Shown: in pieces, positions 15,248 through 23,963 of the stretch
Layout: every line of letters starts with the position of its first letter
Position numbering within the stretch: the stretch's first letter is position 1
Notes under the pieces: model-generated
Told to the model about the DNA's origin: nothing
Database searches by the model: none
What the model saw: only the letters and a program-made list of their open reading frames with translations
Program-made: the position numbers and the translations under genes
DNA from: a virus
Length of the DNA stretch: 64,000 bases
Direction: 5' to 3' (one strand)
Virus record (IMG/VR): IMGVR_UViG_3300050821_002136
Span: 1 to 64,000 of that record

Positions 15248-17719
15248 ATGTCAGACACCGATAATCTCAAGCCGCTAGTTCTCTCTGCACTGCAGCCGCC
15301 AATGAACACAACGCTGGTCACACCTGAGTCAGGTATGGCAGAGCTGTCAAGTTTTATAGCAGAAAAACTTGCCACACGAGGACTGCTTGGGTTCGACACA
15401 GAGACCAACTGGGTTCATGATTTCTACTTCCGAGTAGTACGCACGATTCAAGTAGGTGATAAAGAAAAGCAATTCGTCATTGATCTGCGTGCTTTCCTGG
15501 GCTCCCTAGAGAAACTCAAGGAGACCCAAGGCCGCTACACACTGCACGAAGCATACAAGCCCATCTTCGACATTCTCACCCCAGCACTCTGCAGCGACAC
15601 GACACTAAAGGTGGGACAGAACCTTTCGTTCGAATACATGGTAATGTTCTGGAACTTCGGTCAGCGCATCTGGCATTTGTACTCGACAGATCTCGCGGAG
15701 CGCGTTATTCAGGCAGGAAACATCAGCTTGAAGAGGATGACTGAGTTCTCCATGAAAGCTATCGTGGCTCGACGCTTCGGTGTGCTGGTGGACAAAGAAG
15801 AGCAGGATACTTTCGGGGAAGATGCTCCTCTGACGCAGGCTCAAATTGAGTACGCAGCCTTCGATTCTCGTATGCCGCTGTCCATACGCGAGCATCAGAT
15901 TCGGGAGATGACCACCGATCAATTGCTCAGCACTGCTCAGCTTGAAAATGACTCCCTGGGGTCTTGGCAAGACATGCATCTTCACGGTATGAGAATTGAT
16001 AGCGAGCGCTGGATGAAGCGCATCGACGCAGTCATAGCGCGTAGAGTAGATGAGCTAAAACTGTTAGACCAAGAGTTCATTGCTAAGGTAGGCAGGAAAA
16101 CAGAGCACATAGACTTTGAAGAAATGGCAGCGCGTGAAAACGTATGGAGAACTGGCTTCGAAATTGCATCTCCTGAGGAGATGGCCAAGGCTGAGGAAGT
16201 GCGTTGCACGCGTGAACCTGTAAAAAAAGCTGAACTCAAGACTCAGTTGGAAGAATTGAAGAGAGCGCGAGCTGCTTTGAAAAAAGAAGCCCGCTCTCGG
16301 TACACTGAACTCAGCAAGAAATACACAAAGTTCAAACACAATCTTCCCAAGTGCGAGGGAGAAGCTTATCTTAATTACGGGTCCAATGATCAGTTGCTAG
16401 AAGCCCTGAAGAAATTCACAGGCATGAGCACTCTGTCCAGTGTAGGTGATGACCATCTCCTGAAGTACAACGACAGGCCCTTCATCCAGACTCTGCGAAA
16501 ATATCGCAAAGGGAAGAAGGACACAGGAACGTATGGTAAGCAGTGGACGGAGAAGTGGATCACCAAAGCCAGCAAGGAAGAAGGCTGGAGACACCCATGG
16601 GATGGCCGCATACACGCAAAGTTCAATCAGCTAGAAGCTGAGACTGGGCGCAGCTCTTGCGTACAGCCCAACATGCAGAACTTGACGAACGATGAAGAGG
16701 GAGAAGTGCATGCCTGCTTCATCTGCGACCCACCTGACGCAGAAGAGCCTGATGGTTATGTTCTGGTCACCACAGACATGTCCGGTGCAGAGCTGCGCAT
16801 CATTGCAGAACTCTCTGGAGATCCCGCGTGGATCAAAGCATTTTCTTTGGGGCATGATGTTCACTCAGTTTCCACAGAAATCTTGGAACCTGAAAAGTGG
16901 GCAGCGGGAACCGAAGCAGGCTGCTTATACTTCGAGCTTGATGCCGAAGGAAGTCCTAAGCGGCTCAAGTGCGAATGCAAAGCTCACAAGAAGCTGAGAA
17001 AGAATACTAAAGCCATCAACTTCATGCTTTGTTACGGTGGTGGTCCTGATGCTCTGGCTGATGAACTTGATATCACTGTAGATGCAGCCAAGGATCTGAT
17101 GCGTCAACACGAGAAGAAATTTCCTATCGTGTGGGCGTACCTCAAAGAATCTGGGGACCGTGCGCAGCGCACAAATGAAGCCCGAGATCTTTACGGCCGT
17201 AGACGTTTATTGCCTAAGCCGACCTGGGAAAGTTCCAAGGAGTATTACAAAGACGAACACGCAGACCGTCTTGAACTTGAAGAAGAAGACCAGGAAAAAA
17301 ATATCTTCAATTTCAAAGCGGCGTACATGCGTGAGCCCACCGAGGAGGAAGAATACAAACTCACCCACAGAGAGCCCAACGAAAGCGAAATCAAATCAGC
17401 GATGCGTAGTTTGTGGGGTTCAATTGGTAGACGAGGGAAGAACCATTGCATTCAAGGCACCAACGTTTCAATTATCAAGCGTGCTATGGGTTGTGGCTTT
17501 GACAAGGATGGGAAACCGTTTCTTTGGCATACTCTTCCTCAGTTCAAAGCGAAGCTTCTCTCCATGGTGCACGATGAATTGATTGTGCAGTGCCCTAAGA
17601 GATTTGGGGAACAAGTAGCACGCCTTGTAGCCGACGCATTCAAACGTGCAGCGGCCGAGGTAATGTCAAAAGTAGTCATGGAGGCCGATTGGCACATAGC
17701 GAATTGTTGGCAAAAGTAA
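15248..17719 (+). CDS. Family A DNA polymerase with 3'-5' exonuclease
   Basis: This 823-residue enzyme is the replicative polymerase of the phage. The DEDD exonuclease is visible: GFDTET at residues 48-53 (D50, E52), KVGQNLSFEY near 122, and YAAFDSRM near 207. Polymerase motif A is DMSGAELRIIAEL near 510, motif B is NTKAINFMLCYGG near 590, and motif C is VHDEL near 775. A Lys/Glu-rich insertion near 265-370 lies between the exonuclease and palm. No 5'-nuclease domain is present. The last codons overlap a small zinc-ribbon gene. Confidence 0.95.
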   Translation: MSDTDNLKPLVLSALQPPMNTTLVTPESGMAELSSFIAEKLATRGLLGFDTETNWVHDFYFRVVRTIQVGDKEKQFVIDLRAFLGSLEKLKETQGRYTLHEAYKPIFDILTPALCSDTTLKVGQNLSFEYMVMFWNFGQRIWHLYSTDLAERVIQAGNISLKRMTEFSMKAIVARRFGVLVDKEEQDTFGEDAPLTQAQIEYAAFDSRMPLSIREHQIREMTTDQLLSTAQLENDSLGSWQDMHLHGMRIDSERWMKRIDAVIARRVDELKLLDQEFIAKVGRKTEHIDFEEMAARENVWRTGFEIASPEEMAKAEEVRCTREPVKKAELKTQLEELKRARAALKKEARSRYTELSKKYTKFKHNLPKCEGEAYLNYGSNDQLLEALKKFTGMSTLSSVGDDHLLKYNDRPFIQTLRKYRKGKKDTGTYGKQWTEKWITKASKEEGWRHPWDGRIHAKFNQLEAETGRSSCVQPNMQNLTNDEEGEVHACFICDPPDAEEPDGYVLVTTDMSGAELRIIAELSGDPAWIKAFSLGHDVHSVSTEILEPEKWAAGTEAGCLYFELDAEGSPKRLKCECKAHKKLRKNTKAINFMLCYGGGPDALADELDITVDAAKDLMRQHEKKFPIVWAYLKESGDRAQRTNEARDLYGRRRLLPKPTWESSKEYYKDEHADRLELEEEDQEKNIFNFKAAYMREPTEEEEYKLTHREPNESEIKSAMRSLWGSIGRRGKNHCIQGTNVSIIKRAMGCGFDKDGKPFLWHTLPQFKAKLLSMVHDELIVQCPKRFGEQVARLVADAFKRAAAEVMSKVVMEADWHIANCWQK

Positions 17720-17859
17720 AACATCCGTACCTGAACTGTCCATATTGTCCTTCTCAATCCTTCCCTGAGGGTCCTGTACTATACATAGACCTTCAAACAT
17801 ACAAATGCCCAGCAGGCCATGAATTTTTCGTGGCCCCAGAAAAAGAAAGAGAAAGTTAA
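17707..17859 (+). CDS. Small zinc-ribbon protein with TTG start
   Basis: The 50-residue frame has CPYC near residue 11 and CPAGH near residue 35, a plausible zinc ribbon, and ends in a charged tail. The only usable start is TTG at 17707, inside the polymerase stop region. The TAA overlaps the ATG of the reductase gene (TAATG), so translation of the three genes is probably coupled. Confidence 0.5.
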   Translation: MAKVKHPYLNCPYCPSQSFPEGPVLYIDLQTYKCPAGHEFFVAPEKERES

Positions 17860-19502
17860 TGTCGAAGATGAGTAGTTTCTCCAATAGGATCATGCAGCAA
17901 AAGTATTCCCACGAACACAAAGATGGTACCAAGGAAACTTGGGAAGACATTGCAGAACGCGTTAGCAGATACGTGCTCAAAGCTGTAGGAGCGAATAAAT
18001 CCCTCGTTGGACAAGTGAAGCAATACATCATTGAGCGCAAGTTCATTCCCGGTGGGCGTTATTTGTACGCCACAGGCAGACCCTATCACCAAGTCAACAA
18101 TTGCTTACTCATGCGAGCAGATGACAGCCGCGAAGGGTGGGCGGATCTGATCCACAAAAACACTCTGGGCCTCATGACGGGAGCAGGGATAGGCACAGAC
18201 TACTCCGCAGTTCGTCCTGAAGGTAAACCCATACGTAAAACAGGAGGCTTTGCTACAGGTCCGTTAGCTCTCATGCAAATGATCAATGAAGCCGGTAGAG
18301 GAGTCATGCAAGGAGGGAGCCGACGCTCTGCGTTGTGGGCAGGTTTGAATTGGTCGCACGCAGACATCATGAAGTTCATTGTCATGAAGAACTGGATCAA
18401 AGAAGTACGCGACCTGAAAGCTAAAGACTTCAATTTTCCTGCGACGTTGGATGGGACTAACATCAGTGCGGGGTTGGACGATGAATTCTTTGAAGCGTAC
18501 TCAAACGAAAAGCACGAGAAGAATTCCCATGCCAACATAGTGTACTGGGCAGCAGTAGAGCGCATGCTTAGGACGGGCGAGCCTGGGTTCAGTATTGATA
18601 CTGGTAAGAACCACAAGGAGACCTTGCGCAATGCCTGCACAGAGTTGACCAGTGAGGACGACAGCGACGTGTGCAACCTGGGATCTATCAACATGGCACG
18701 CATCACCAGCTTAGAAGAGATGAAAGGCGTGGTTGAAGTAGCTACTGCTTTCCTGTTGGCAGGGACAGTTTACAGCGATGTGCCGTTCGCTAAAGTAGAC
18801 ACAGTCAGAACTAAGAACCGTAGGCTAGGACTGGGCACTATGGGCATTCACGAGTGGCTCCTGGTTAATGGAAAGAAGTACGGAGCCGATGCTGAGCTGG
18901 ACAAGTACTTAGCGGTGTACGCTACCAGCGGAGATTATGCCAAATCATATTCCAAGGAATGGGATTTGTCTTGCCCAGTAAAGACACGAGCCATCGCACC
19001 CACGGGAACAATTGGAATTATCGCAGAGACGACCACGGGCATTGAGCCCATCTTCTGCGTAGCCTACAAGCGGCGTTACCTCAAGGGCAGCATTTGGAAC
19101 TACGAGTATGTCGTAGACCCAACGGCCAAGCGTCTCATTGAAGAGAAAGGCGTACGTCCTGCGGACATTGAAGATGCGTACGTGCTGGCTGAGGACGTAG
19201 AGCGTAGGCTAGCATTTCAGGCCCACGTTCAGAAGTATGTGGACCATGGAATTTCTAGTACCATAAACTTGCCGCAGTGGGGCAGCGAACTTAATAACAA
19301 AGACACTGTGCAGAAGTTTGGTAAGATCCTCATGAAATACCTGCCGCACTTGCGCGGCGTAACGACGTACCCCGATGGCGCACGAAATGGCCAGCCTCTG
19401 ACTCCTGTGAGTTGGAAGACAGCCAACGAGCACATCGGAGAAGTTTTTGTGGAAGCTGGAGATGCTTGTGAACTACGTGGTGGAGGGACCTGCGGGTCCT
19501 AA
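17859..19502 (+). CDS. Ribonucleotide reductase, class II-like
   Basis: The 547-residue protein reduces ribonucleotides to deoxyribonucleotides for phage DNA synthesis. Key parts: a first active-site Cys in NNCLLM near residue 80, NACTELTSEDDSDVCNLGS near 255 with the Asn, Cys and Glu of the radical site, PTGTIGIIAETTTGIEP near 385, and a C-terminal redox pair CELRGGGTCGS. No class I small subunit or class III activase is nearby and the layout fits adenosylcobalamin-dependent enzymes. It is shorter than many bacterial NrdJ proteins. Confidence 0.88.
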   Translation: MSKMSSFSNRIMQQKYSHEHKDGTKETWEDIAERVSRYVLKAVGANKSLVGQVKQYIIERKFIPGGRYLYATGRPYHQVNNCLLMRADDSREGWADLIHKNTLGLMTGAGIGTDYSAVRPEGKPIRKTGGFATGPLALMQMINEAGRGVMQGGSRRSALWAGLNWSHADIMKFIVMKNWIKEVRDLKAKDFNFPATLDGTNISAGLDDEFFEAYSNEKHEKNSHANIVYWAAVERMLRTGEPGFSIDTGKNHKETLRNACTELTSEDDSDVCNLGSINMARITSLEEMKGVVEVATAFLLAGTVYSDVPFAKVDTVRTKNRRLGLGTMGIHEWLLVNGKKYGADAELDKYLAVYATSGDYAKSYSKEWDLSCPVKTRAIAPTGTIGIIAETTTGIEPIFCVAYKRRYLKGSIWNYEYVVDPTAKRLIEEKGVRPADIEDAYVLAEDVERRLAFQAHVQKYVDHGISSTINLPQWGSELNNKDTVQKFGKILMKYLPHLRGVTTYPDGARNGQPLTPVSWKTANEHIGEVFVEAGDACELRGGGTCGS

Positions 19503-19512
19503 AAGGAGAACA

Positions 19513-19854
19513 ATGAACTTTGATAATTACCAAGAATTAGCCGTGTCAACAGCGATGTACGAAAACATAGGACAGAACCTTGTGTACCCAGCCATGGGTT
19601 TGGCTGGGGAAACCGGGGAGTATGTAGACAAGGTCAAGAAAAATTGGCGAAACAAAGGAAGCATGTCCGCAGCCAACCTCTCCTTTGAAGAGAAGATGGG
19701 ATTCGCCAAAGAGTTGGGAGACATTTTGTGGTACATAGCTGCCTCGGCCAAGGAGCTGGGTGTTGACCTAGAGGAAATAGCTGTGCTGAACATTGCTAAG
19801 CTTTCCGACCGAAGAAACCGTGGCGTGATAAAAAGTGAGGGAGACAATAGGTGA
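19513..19854 (+). CDS. MazG-like nucleotide pyrophosphohydrolase
   Basis: The start at 19513 follows AAAAGGAG. The 113-residue protein has the all-alpha NTP-PPase pattern: LAGETGEYVDKVKK near residue 30 and KELGDILWYIAASA near residue 67, which supply the Glu/Asp ligands for magnesium. Phage MazG-like enzymes hydrolyse dNTPs or lower alarmone-type nucleotides. It lies just after ribonucleotide reductase, and its TGA overlaps the GTG of the next gene. Confidence 0.88.
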   Translation: MNFDNYQELAVSTAMYENIGQNLVYPAMGLAGETGEYVDKVKKNWRNKGSMSAANLSFEEKMGFAKELGDILWYIAASAKELGVDLEEIAVLNIAKLSDRRNRGVIKSEGDNR

Positions 19855-20153
19855 CCACAGTCGTCAAGGTAAACCAGAGAACTAACAACTTCACCCTGTA
19901 TATCGGTCGTGCATTCGCTGGGTTTCCCAGGTCGAAGTGGGCTAATCCATACTGGATAACTAGTGGGTCACCAAGAGAGACAGTTCTTGCGTGCTACGAG
20001 GATTATGTAAGAGCACTTCCTGAACTCATGGATGCTCTGCACGAGATTGACGATCAGACCCTAGGCTGCTGGTGTCATCCTCAGCCTTGCCATGGAGATG
20101 TCTTGATTAAACTCAGAAAGGAACAACTTGATAGCTTACACGGACGGAGCTAG
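19851..20153 (+). CDS. DUF4326 family protein
   Basis: This 100-residue protein begins at GTG (19851), overlapping the MazG-like stop. It shows the family pattern: YIGRAFAGFPRSKWANPYW near residue 17 and LGCWCHPQPCHGDVL near residue 72, whose Cys and His may bind metal. The domain is common in phages and has no established reaction. Confidence 0.8.
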   Translation: MTTVVKVNQRTNNFTLYIGRAFAGFPRSKWANPYWITSGSPRETVLACYEDYVRALPELMDALHEIDDQTLGCWCHPQPCHGDVLIKLRKEQLDSLHGRS

Positions 20154-20553
20154 GCGAGGTTCCCATACAAAACCCGGGAATTGCTCAGCAGCTTTTGCAA
20201 TCTACAACGGCAAAGCTCTGGTACACACTAGCGCTAGGTATCTGGGTCCCGGCACCAACAACTTTGCAGAGTACCAGGGACTGCTGGACTGCTTGAAGTG
20301 GGCCGAGAAGGAAAACATAAAAGGCCTGGATATAAACAGCGATTCTCAATTAATGATTCGTCAAGTCAATGGGGAGTGGCACGTCAAAAAAGAAGAACTA
20401 AGACCCTTAAGAGATCTTGCCTACGCTCTCTTGGTGCGCGGTGAGCACACCCTGGAATGGGTGAGGGGCCACAACGGAAACCCAGGCAACGAGTATGTGG
20501 ACAATCTGTGTAACGAAGTTTTGGACAAGGAGCTAAATGAGAAATCCATTTGA
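20128..20553 (+). CDS. rnhA: Ribonuclease H, type I
   Basis: The start is TTG at 20128 after AAAGGA; this places MIAYTDGA at the N-terminus. The four catalytic acids are visible: D6 (YTDGA), E48 (NNFAEYQG), D72 (NSDSQ) and D125 (NEYVDNL). The enzyme removes RNA primers from RNA-DNA hybrids during replication. It overlaps the DUF4326 gene by 26 bases and the next gene by 17. Confidence 0.92.
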   Translation: MIAYTDGARRGSHTKPGNCSAAFAIYNGKALVHTSARYLGPGTNNFAEYQGLLDCLKWAEKENIKGLDINSDSQLMIRQVNGEWHVKKEELRPLRDLAYALLVRGEHTLEWVRGHNGNPGNEYVDNLCNEVLDKELNEKSI

Positions 20554-20704
20554 AAATCTAGTGTTGGTGTTCGACACTGCTAAGGCGTACGCTGAGCGCA
20601 CAGGAAAGAACTTCTGGGATGACCTCAGCCTTATCGAGCAGCGCAAAGAGATTGAAAATTACATGGAGGACCATGTGTACGACAAAGGAGGATACGGACT
20701 ATGA
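20537..20704 (+). CDS. Hypothetical 55-residue protein
   Basis: It starts MRNPFENLVLVFDTAKAYAE with AAGGAG just upstream and stops within the ATGA start of the HAD gene. It looks like a small acidic helical protein. The tight overlaps on both sides support that it is expressed. Confidence 0.65.
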   Translation: MRNPFENLVLVFDTAKAYAERTGKNFWDDLSLIEQRKEIENYMEDHVYDKGGYGL

Positions 20705-21135
20705 TCTACATTTTCGACATCGACGGCACTTTATCAAGCTGTTCTCATCGCTTGCATTTAATACAGAAAGAACCCAAGGACTGGCCAGCCTTCTTTGCAG
20801 CCGCTACGGCCGACGTGCCTATCTGGGAAATCATCACCGTGGCTAGGGCCTTGAGTGCTGCTGCACATGAGGTAGTACTTATGACAGGTCGCCCAGAATC
20901 CTCCAGGGCTTTAACTGTTGCATGGATGGGCAAATACCGTGTGCCTTTCAGCAGACTCCTGATGCGCAAAGAGGGAGACCATAGAGAAGACTTCGTAATC
21001 AAAGCAGAACTCTTGGAGAGCCCAGTGTTCCTAGGAGGAAAGCTTGGTGGAGTTTTCGAGGACCGTCAGCAGAACGTAGACATGTTCCGAGAGAAGGGCC
21101 TCAAGGTCTTCCAAGTTGACAAAGGAGCTTATTAG
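20701..21135 (+). CDS. HAD-family phosphatase (PNK 3'-phosphatase-like)
   Basis: Motif I is FDIDGTL (residues 5-11), motif II LMTGRPES near 61, a Lys in DFVIKAELL near 100, and motif IV GVFEDRQQNV near 119. This layout matches the 3'-phosphatase domain of T4 polynucleotide kinase, which heals nucleic-acid ends. An RNA ligase is encoded at 53,664, so the two could cooperate in end repair. The kinase domain is absent here. Confidence 0.82.
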   Translation: MIYIFDIDGTLSSCSHRLHLIQKEPKDWPAFFAAATADVPIWEIITVARALSAAAHEVVLMTGRPESSRALTVAWMGKYRVPFSRLLMRKEGDHREDFVIKAELLESPVFLGGKLGGVFEDRQQNVDMFREKGLKVFQVDKGAY

Positions 21136-21363
21136 ATGAACCAAATGTCTAAGCTATATCCCGAGGGATGGCTGCTCTATTGCCCAGACTGCTATGAGTA
21201 TATTAAGCAATCAGATCCGCAGAACGACAGCCGACGCAAGTCAGTCGTCATAGATGATACGCCTTGCAAAGCGTGTACCGAGAAAAGAGAAGCAGAGATT
21301 CAGGAAGCACAGCAAATCATGGGTCGCCTAGGGTTACCCAAAGGAGAAGAAAAGAATGGCTAA
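21136..21363 (+). CDS. Zinc-ribbon-like protein, 75 residues
   Basis: Two CxxC pairs (CPDC near residue 16 and CKAC near residue 44) could bind zinc. The start follows the TAG of the HAD gene directly, with AAAGGAG upstream. The function is unknown. Confidence 0.65.
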   Translation: MNQMSKLYPEGWLLYCPDCYEYIKQSDPQNDSRRKSVVIDDTPCKACTEKREAEIQEAQQIMGRLGLPKGEEKNG

Positions 21364-22108
21364 AGGAGCAGTAGCATCGTTTTGGCGTAAGATGTACTAC
21401 GATCTCGCCAACGAAGTTGAACAAGTCCTAGGGAAGGCCTTGGGGTACCCGAAGTACTCAGACGACCAGAAGAACTTCCCGGGAACCACTGAGGCAGACG
21501 GAGTGTGCGTGGGAGACTCTGTGCCGGAATCTTTAGTGGCCCAGGCCGCAGGGCATGTTGCCGATAATAGAGCAGCAAAGATGACCCTACAGGCAGTCTT
21601 GGACAGAGACTGGAACAACGAAACTCTTCGTCAAACGGCCAACATTGCTGCCAATGCCATCTACTGGAGAGATGAGCAGATCAAGGATCTCAAGAGACGC
21701 ATAGTCAACTTTGAGGATGAGACCACTAGCAGAGCTACTACTAGTCTATGGTCAGAGTACGTTAAGAAGACTAACTACCCAGCAATGTTTGGAGGTCTTT
21801 TGTTCCCCGACCGACCAATCATACCTTACAAGATTGCAGTTTTCGATGACTCAGACAACGTGCCCTGCACGGCCGAGATCGAAGTTGCGTTTGAGAAGCT
21901 AGCCTCGTACTTCGAGAAGAGATCCAAGGAGAACGCTAGGCGTGCTGAGAAGGAAGAGAAAAAAGTAGAAATGGAGCAGCAAAAATCTCTCAAGGATTGG
22001 AGATACCACGAAGAAGTGGGAGCAGACCGCAGCGGCTACTACTTCTCAGGGAAGGCCGACAGCTACAAGAGAGCTGCCGAGAAAGTGAGGGAGATCCTTG
22101 GGAAGTAA
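21356..22108 (+). CDS. Hypothetical 250-residue protein
   Basis: The N-terminal 100 residues, WRKMYYDLANEVEQVLGK and onward, resemble a small helical unit seen in phage proteins of unknown role. The C-terminus is a charged Lys/Glu helix (about 185-215) followed by a short globular tail. It overlaps both neighbours. No family is assigned. Confidence 0.65.
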   Translation: MAKGAVASFWRKMYYDLANEVEQVLGKALGYPKYSDDQKNFPGTTEADGVCVGDSVPESLVAQAAGHVADNRAAKMTLQAVLDRDWNNETLRQTANIAANAIYWRDEQIKDLKRRIVNFEDETTSRATTSLWSEYVKKTNYPAMFGGLLFPDRPIIPYKIAVFDDSDNVPCTAEIEVAFEKLASYFEKRSKENARRAEKEEKKVEMEQQKSLKDWRYHEEVGADRSGYYFSGKADSYKRAAEKVREILGK

Positions 22109-22268
22109 CATCTATATCGTAGAGTACAAGTCTCCCTTTGGGTTCTGGCACAGGCTACAATACCTCTTTGATACTAGAGCAGAAGCCCAAGAGGCCATAG
22201 AGAGAGACGCTAAAAACTACACAGTAAGATTGAAGTACCGAGTGGCAAAGTTCAAACGAGCAGACTGA
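22098..22268 (+). CDS. Small protein of 56 residues with TTG start
   Basis: TTG at 22098 follows GAGGGAG. The product (GSNIYIVEYKSPFGFWHRLQ, then RAEAQEAIERDAKNY and a basic end) has the same layout as the tandem small proteins at 39,746-40,080: a YIV strand, an Ala/Arg helix and a YR strand. It ends just before a terminator. Confidence 0.6.
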   Translation: MGSNIYIVEYKSPFGFWHRLQYLFDTRAEAQEAIERDAKNYTVRLKYRVAKFKRAD

Positions 22269-22274
22269 AATGAC

Positions 22275-22325
22275 AAAAGCCCCAGAGGAGCCGGATGATG
22301 AGTCCAGTTCTTCTGGGGCTTTTTG
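22275..22325. terminator. Bidirectional terminator between converging operons
   Basis: AAAAGCCCCAGA pairs with TCTGGGGCTTTT over 12 bp. A T-run follows on the + strand and a matching run lies on the minus strand, so it ends both the replication operon and the leftward island. Confidence 0.9.
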
Positions 22326-22328
22326 TGT

Positions 22329-22748
22329 TTATGAGTGTGTGTATATGTTGAACAGTCGTTCTACTTCCTGCATCAAGGTGAACTTTATTGTACGTCCGTA
22401 GTCTGCGTCGTACCTGTCTAGGAGGTCATAGATCTCCCAGCGAAGACTCTTCAGACTCGTCGGTGTGTTCTTGTCTGCGACTGGCGGCTGTGTATGCCCA
22501 GCAGACCCATTAAGCAGTTTGTCTACATAAGGATATTTCTCCGCAAAAGTAGTGCTTCCTGCCTGACCTCCCTCTTCATAGGCTCCCGGCTGGTTACCAA
22601 AAGTAGTTCCAGGCACATACTCTTCTACAACCTTGTCTACTGCTCGGGTGATATCGGACATGCGCGGCCTCTCCCTTCGGTTACGCTCTGTGAAAGGATT
22701 TTCTTCTTTGTTCTCTTTTCGTAATGAGTCCTCTTTTTTGTACGCCAT
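22329..22748 (-). CDS. Hypothetical 139-residue protein
   Basis: The start at 22748 (MAYKKEDSLRKENKEENPF) follows GGAGG; its ATG overlaps the phosphatase stop (TAATG). The first half is charged and disordered, the second helical (SLRWEIYDLLDRYDADYGR). No family is recognised. Confidence 0.65.
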   Translation of the reverse strand: MAYKKEDSLRKENKEENPFTERNRRERPRMSDITRAVDKVVEEYVPGTTFGNQPGAYEEGGQAGSTTFAEKYPYVDKLLNGSAGHTQPPVADKNTPTSLKSLRWEIYDLLDRYDADYGRTIKFTLMQEVERLFNIYTHS

Positions 22749-23281
22749 TATTTTCCTCCTTGTTTCATCAGCCACTCCTCAAAAGTCTTATTGCAGAGTA
22801 CTGCAGGAGATCTAGACTCCCTCAGCAGCGCGATTGCTGCCGCAGGGTCCATCCCGGCCCTGACTAGGGACAACCCAGCCAGGAGCCCTGAGCGATTCAG
22901 GCCAGCTTGGCAATGCACTAGGGTGGGTCCATTGTCACGGCAGATGTTGATCCAGCGTGCCAGGGTCTCCAGTTGCTCTTCATCTGGGATAGTACCACGG
23001 TCATAGAGCCTGACTTCCACAAGGCTATCCAGAGGCCCACCAAAGATGTACTGCTCCCAAGGGTACAGACTGATGACGTGCTTAAACAATCCCTTGAGGC
23101 TGACGCCGCCTTTGCAGCCGCCCTGCCACAGGTTCCCCTCGACGTGACTGATGAGTGGAGCTGAGAAAGGCTTGTTCCCCTCCCGGGCAATGCCTTCGAT
23201 GTGGTGAGTCTTGAGATCTGCTTCCAGTTCTCTAAATTCTCTTGCGATGATGCTTGCATCTAATTCTTTGATTGATCTCAT
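22748..23281 (-). CDS. Dual-specificity/tyrosine phosphatase-like protein
   Basis: The start at 23281 follows AAAAGGAG. The P-loop is HCQAGLNRSG with Cys124 and Arg130; Asp94 in LYDRG is the likely general acid. This is the cysteine phosphatase family, which removes phosphate from proteins, nucleotides or lipids. In a phage it could counter a host signalling pathway; the substrate is unknown. The N-terminal 35 residues are helical and charged. Confidence 0.85.
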   Translation of the reverse strand: MRSIKELDASIIAREFRELEADLKTHHIEGIAREGNKPFSAPLISHVEGNLWQGGCKGGVSLKGLFKHVISLYPWEQYIFGGPLDSLVEVRLYDRGTIPDEEQLETLARWINICRDNGPTLVHCQAGLNRSGLLAGLSLVRAGMDPAAAIALLRESRSPAVLCNKTFEEWLMKQGGK

Positions 23282-23420
23282 GGTTCTCCTTTTCATATTC
23301 TTCTTCGCACACCTCACAGAATTCTGCCGGAGGTACTACAGGCAGGCTGCATCGGGTACAACTTGGGTACAGTGACCAATCTGTGTAGTCGTCTTCGCCT
23401 TCACTTATGTGTTCTCCCAT
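23232..23420 (-). CDS. Zinc-ribbon protein overlapping the phosphatase start
   Basis: The ATG at 23420 follows AAAGGAG. The 62-residue product contains CTRC and CEVC pairs (near residues 20 and 34) and a basic C-terminus. Its last 50 bases overlap the phosphatase gene in another frame and contain that gene's ribosome site, implying coupled translation. Confidence 0.65.
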   Translation of the reverse strand: MGEHISEGEDDYTDWSLYPSCTRCSLPVVPPAEFCEVCEEEYEKENHEINQRIRCKHHRKRI

Positions 23421-23440
23421 AGTTCTCCTTTGAAGTTTGG

Positions 23441-23512
23441 TGGGCAATGCAGGACTCGAACCTGCGACATCCTGCGTGTAAGGCAGGCGCTCTGCCGCTG
23501 AGCTAATTGCCC
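23441..23512 (-). tRNA. tRNA-Val (TAC)
   Basis: The acceptor GGGCAAT/ATTGCCC, D stem GCTC/GAGC, anticodon stem CCTGC/GCAGG around CTTACAC, and T stem GCAGG/CCTGC are all perfect. CCA is encoded at 23438-23440. The 5' end overlaps the stop of the upstream protein gene. Confidence 0.96.
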
Positions 23513-23868
23513 GTTATACTTCTCGCTTGTTTTGGACTAAGAGCAACAAGCTCCCATGCGCCGTCAAGAAACATCATTACCTTTGCTGGAGATTCGCTGA
23601 TGTCAATTACCTGTCCATCCTCGATCCATCCGTGAAAGCATGGGTATTGAATTGACGGAGAGACTGTAAGTTCATCAACAAATTTTCCCTCACGTTTCCA
23701 TAGAGGTTTTTGCCAAGGAGCGGGATTGTACCCATCCAGAGGGTTTTCAAAGTATACACACAGCCGATGGTTTGGTCCACACTTTGGACAGTCTAAGGTC
23801 ATTCCTTCTCCACTGTCGGGACGAAGTAGTCCACAAAATTTAGGATTTAAATTAATCAATGGAAGCAT
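23503..23868 (-). CDS. DUF6527-like protein
   Basis: The 121-residue protein has CPKCGPNHRLCVYF near residue 27, LTVSPSIQYPC near 68, and FHGWIEDGQVID near 78. This layout of Cys/His and a WI-DG-V strand resembles DUF6527. The function is unknown. Its last codons (GGC AAT TAG) are also the first bases of tRNA-Val, so message and tRNA share ten bases. Confidence 0.75.
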   Translation of the reverse strand: MLPLINLNPKFCGLLRPDSGEGMTLDCPKCGPNHRLCVYFENPLDGYNPAPWQKPLWKREGKFVDELTVSPSIQYPCFHGWIEDGQVIDISESPAKVMMFLDGAWELVALSPKQARSITGN

Positions 23869-23890
23869 TGCTCTCTCCTTTGAAATTTGG

Positions 23891-23963
23891 TTGGCGCGGC
23901 AGGCTTCGAACCTGCGACCTCTCGGTTATCATCCGAGGGCTCTACCAATTGAGCTACGCGCCA
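23891..23963 (-). tRNA. tRNA-Ile (GAT)
   Basis: The acceptor TGGCGCG/CGCGCCA, D stem GCTC/GAGC, anticodon stem CTCGG/CCGAG around ATGATAA, and T stem GCAGG/CCTGC form. CCA is encoded at 23888-23890. Confidence 0.96.
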
